NCBI GenBank assembly: GCA_047528255.1
Contig: CP180024.1
Coordinates: 372,001 to 436,000 of the forward strand
Source: G047528255 sp047528255
Lineage (GTDB): Bacteria; Bacteroidota; Bacteroidia; Flavobacteriales; Blattabacteriaceae
Direction of reading: 5' to 3'
Length of the DNA: 64,000 nt
Shown here: piece after piece, positions 61,725 through 64,000 of the stretch
How the letters are laid out: every line of letters starts with the position of its first letter
Numbering within the stretch: position 1 is the stretch's first letter
Notes under the pieces: generated by a model
The model's input: the letters and a program-made list of their open reading frames with translations, nothing else
Told to the model about the DNA's origin: nothing
Databases searched by the model: none
Made by a program: the position numbers and the translations under genes

Positions 61725-62264
61725 CTCTAATATTGATAAGCATCTACTATCACTCCTGTTTTAACTATCGACTGATGCTTTTCTAATTCCTTATTGATAT
61801 TTTTCAGTAAGCTATCATATCCTTTTTGGCTACTATTTCATTGCGAAATCTGTACAGAGAGTCGTATGATCTGGGATCTGATCTTCCAATATAAAAACAC
61901 AAAATCGCATACAGCCCAAGTTTTTTCACCAATTCTTCCGTTCCTACATCACTTAGATCATACTAGTGACTCAAAAGCGTTATCTTAAATAACGATATTC
62001 CACTGTAGGTAGGTTGCCTTTTATTTTCTGGTCTTTTTGATATATTTTCTTATTTTTTTTATACACTTTCCAGTAGCTCAATGTTTTTAACCTTTTGAAG
62101 AAAATCACTCCTTCTGGTAGAATCTTCCATATATAGTTCAGTAAAGTTTATTTGCGAGGTGCTTCTAGGCATAGAGCCGGTTTTTTTTGTTTTCTACTCC
62201 AAACAGACGAAATAATATATTGATTTACAAATATTTTAAAATCTTTCTATCATACAACATTATC
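61725..62264 (-). mobile_element. IS5-family left-part fragment
   Basis: About 540 bp from the first-Asp region (CATCTACTATCACTCCTG) to a decayed left end (ATACAACATTATC). The right half is lost. Confidence 0.83.
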
Positions 62265-62645
62265 GACTCGTACATGAGATAAAATTATACGAATAAGTTC
62301 AATTTTTGATACTTTTTCTTGCATTTCTGGATCCGGAAACTCTATTTATGGAGACAAAAATTGAATTTCTTCCTCCGGAAACGTGAAAAAAATTGATACG
62401 ACCTTACCTGTAAGGCGGAGAAAAAAGTCAAGTGTGATTTCGTGTTTTAAATAGTATTCTATGAATCTCTATTTCCCTAGAGATCTTGATTCCCGTAATC
62501 GGTTAATTATCAATAACTAATATTTTAAAAGGTTTAATCGTTATGAATCGGCTGATTCAATAATCTTTTTTCGAGAAAAGCTACGAGCTTTTTGTGTCTA
62601 ATCATGTCTCGCAGCGCATCGTATAAGGGAAGCAGGTAAAGATTC
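62265..62645. other. Unrecognised intergenic region with an 11-bp inverted repeat
   Basis: No coding frame of note. TTCAATTTTTG (62298-62308) and CAAAAATTGAA (62355-62365) pair perfectly around a 46-nt loop. CCGGAAAC occurs inside the loop and again just after it. It could fold as an RNA or be a remnant; nothing known matches. Confidence 0.35.
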
Positions 62646-62818
62646 GAGACCATTGTTTTAAAGAGGATTACCTTTATTTAGTCTCATAGATGGCTTCGTT
62701 GGATATGATGGAGATTTAGCCTTTTATATCGTATTCGAAACAGACTGATTATAAATTAATTAATCATATCTGTTTTTATGAACCGTGCATAATGTTCCAG
62801 GGGGACGATACAAATTAT
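62646..62818 (-). mobile_element. IS5-family right-end fragment
   Basis: 173 bp from GAGACCATTGTTTTAAAG inward to ATACAAATTAT, where a new left end begins directly after TTAT. Confidence 0.84.
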
Positions 62819-64000
62819 GAGAATCTTCTCATGAAAGAAGGAGGTTAAAATGTTTGTAAATCAATATATTGTTTCGTATACTTGGAGTAAGAAATAAAAA
62901 AATTCGGCTCTATGCTCAGAAGCACCGCACAAATAAGTTTTAGTGAACTATATATGGAACGTTCTACTAGAAGGAGTGAGTTTTTTAAAAGGTTATACAC
63001 CTTGATCCACTGGGAAATGTATGGAGAAAAAAATAAGAAAAATACATCAAAAAGGCCAGGGATAAAAGGCCATTTTGCTTACAGTGGAATATCGTTATTT
63101 AAGATGATGCTTTTGATTCACTGGTATGATCGCAGTGATGTAGGAACGGAAGAATTGGTGAAAGAGCTCTTGATCTGCATGCGCTTTTGTGATTTTCGAT
63201 TGGAAAATCAGATCCCAGATCATACGACTCTATGCAAATTTCGAAATGAAATAGTAGACAAAAAATCATATGAGCTCTTACTGAAAAAGATCAATAAGGA
63301 ATTAGAAAAGCATCAGGCGATAGTTAAAACAGGAGTGATAGTAGATGCCATTATTACAGTGAGTCCCCTTGCTCCCAAGGGGCTCCTACCTATGTAGTGG
63401 AGAATCGGAAGGAAGAGGGGATAAAGTAAATCAGTCAAAGAAAAGAAAGGGTAAAAAAAGAGACTCAATCAGGAGTAGACGCTCAAGGAAAATGGCTCAA
63501 GAAATCAGGTAAACTCTACTACGTATACAAGAAGCACATGGGTGGTATAAAAATGGAATGATACTAGCTTTACATAGCGTATCAGCCAATGAGCATGATA
63601 GTAGAGGGCTAAAGCCATTAATAAGAAAACTAGGATATAAACCCAGAGAAATATAGACAGACAAAGGTTACCAATGACCAGCCAACGTGTTTTACTTTCA
63701 TACTCGAGGCATCAAAGACTGTATACAGAAGAATGGCTATAGGAACCGTCCCTTAAGTAGGGATAGCTATATTATTCAAATAATTAGTGAGTAAAGCCTG
63801 ATGGGTAGTACAACGTACTTTTGGCAGTATAAGTCGTTGGTTTGGATTAGGCAAGGCTCATTACAAAGGATTAGCTCGTGTTCATGCCCAGCATATTATG
63901 GAGGCTATGGCTCATAATTTATATCGTTCCCCTGGAATTATTATTATTTTTTTTTCATAAAAAAATATAATTAATTAATTATATAATTAAACAGTTTTCG
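62819..64000 (+). mobile_element. IS5-family element, best-preserved copy, cut by the window end
   Basis: Left end GAGAATCTTCTCATGAAAG. 62912-63397 is the longest open transposase piece in the window, 161 codons from MLRSTAQISFSELYMERS through the whole DUF772 domain (MMLLIHWYDRSDVGTEELV, DFRLENQIPDHTTLCKFRN) to VDAIITVSPLAPKG. It shows that the N-terminal half is one continuous frame. The DDE half (63450-63955) still reads DRYPR-like catalytic regions but with a TAG at the ADKGY site and an indel before VVERT. The right end lies outside the window. Confidence 0.9.

Noticed and set aside
62912..63955. Possible programmed frameshift between two transposase frames
   Set aside because: Across copies the breaks fall at different places, and 62912-63397 and 7301-7699 show each half as a continuous frame; the consensus is a single frame.

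Overview
The window comes from an AT-rich bacterial chromosome of the phylum Bacteroidota, probably a host-associated lineage whose genome is decaying. The evidence is the rplM-rpsI-rpsB-tsf cluster, GroEL ending in a GGM-type tail, Bacteroidota-type DUF6702 and HemJ proteins, a cysteine-rich cation-efflux subtype common in this phylum, and a perfect Bacteroidota vegetative promoter (TTG, 19 nt, TATCTTTG) upstream of rplM. Ribosomal protein uS9 resembles Cytophagales versions, so an Amoebophilaceae-like symbiont is possible, but the sequence does not settle this.

The dominant feature is one IS5-family insertion sequence. Its full length is about 1.27 kb, and it carries a single DUF772 plus DDE transposase of about 350 aa in the reconstructed consensus. 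I count about 40 segments, of which about ten are near full length. By my boundaries they cover roughly 28 kb, about 44% of the window. Every copy has frameshifts or stops. Copies are nested, truncated, head-to-head, or reduced to mini-elements. Many insertions abut TTAT or GTTAT, including a repeatedly used site inside the element itself.

The genes lie as islands between IS blocks. 2850-7017 holds a cation-efflux transporter, a decayed short-chain dehydrogenase and UvrD/PcrA helicase. 8465-10246 is the signal peptide peptidase SppA. 14128-17481 is Mfd, followed by a broken quinone oxidoreductase. 21383-22788 has hemJ and an S-adenosylmethionine hydrolase-type gene. 24362-25165 is murI. 26731-29745 has a decayed phosphoesterase, truA and an ABC exporter. 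31899-33714 has dapF and mltG. 35029-37758 is the ribosomal/Ef-Ts operon. 39886-41847 has ung and murF, convergent. 44075-46028 is groESL with a strong terminator. 47902-47974 is tRNA-Lys. 49554-54537 has aroB and gyrA divergent from a proline dehydrogenase. 57484-60343 has an mscL remnant, a DUF6702 protein and a decayed P-type metal ATPase.

The retained genes serve information processing and repair (uvrD, mfd, ung, gyrA, ribosomal genes), wall synthesis (murI, murF, dapF, mltG), chaperoning, and a little metabolism (aroB, proline dehydrogenase, HemJ). Dispensable enzymes and a metal pump are being lost. Several IS ends sit directly on stop codons or a few bases from start codons, so the element now forms the boundaries of essential transcription units. 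I saw no CRISPR array, prophage, secretion system or convincing new multi-gene system. The novelty here lies in the IS biology.
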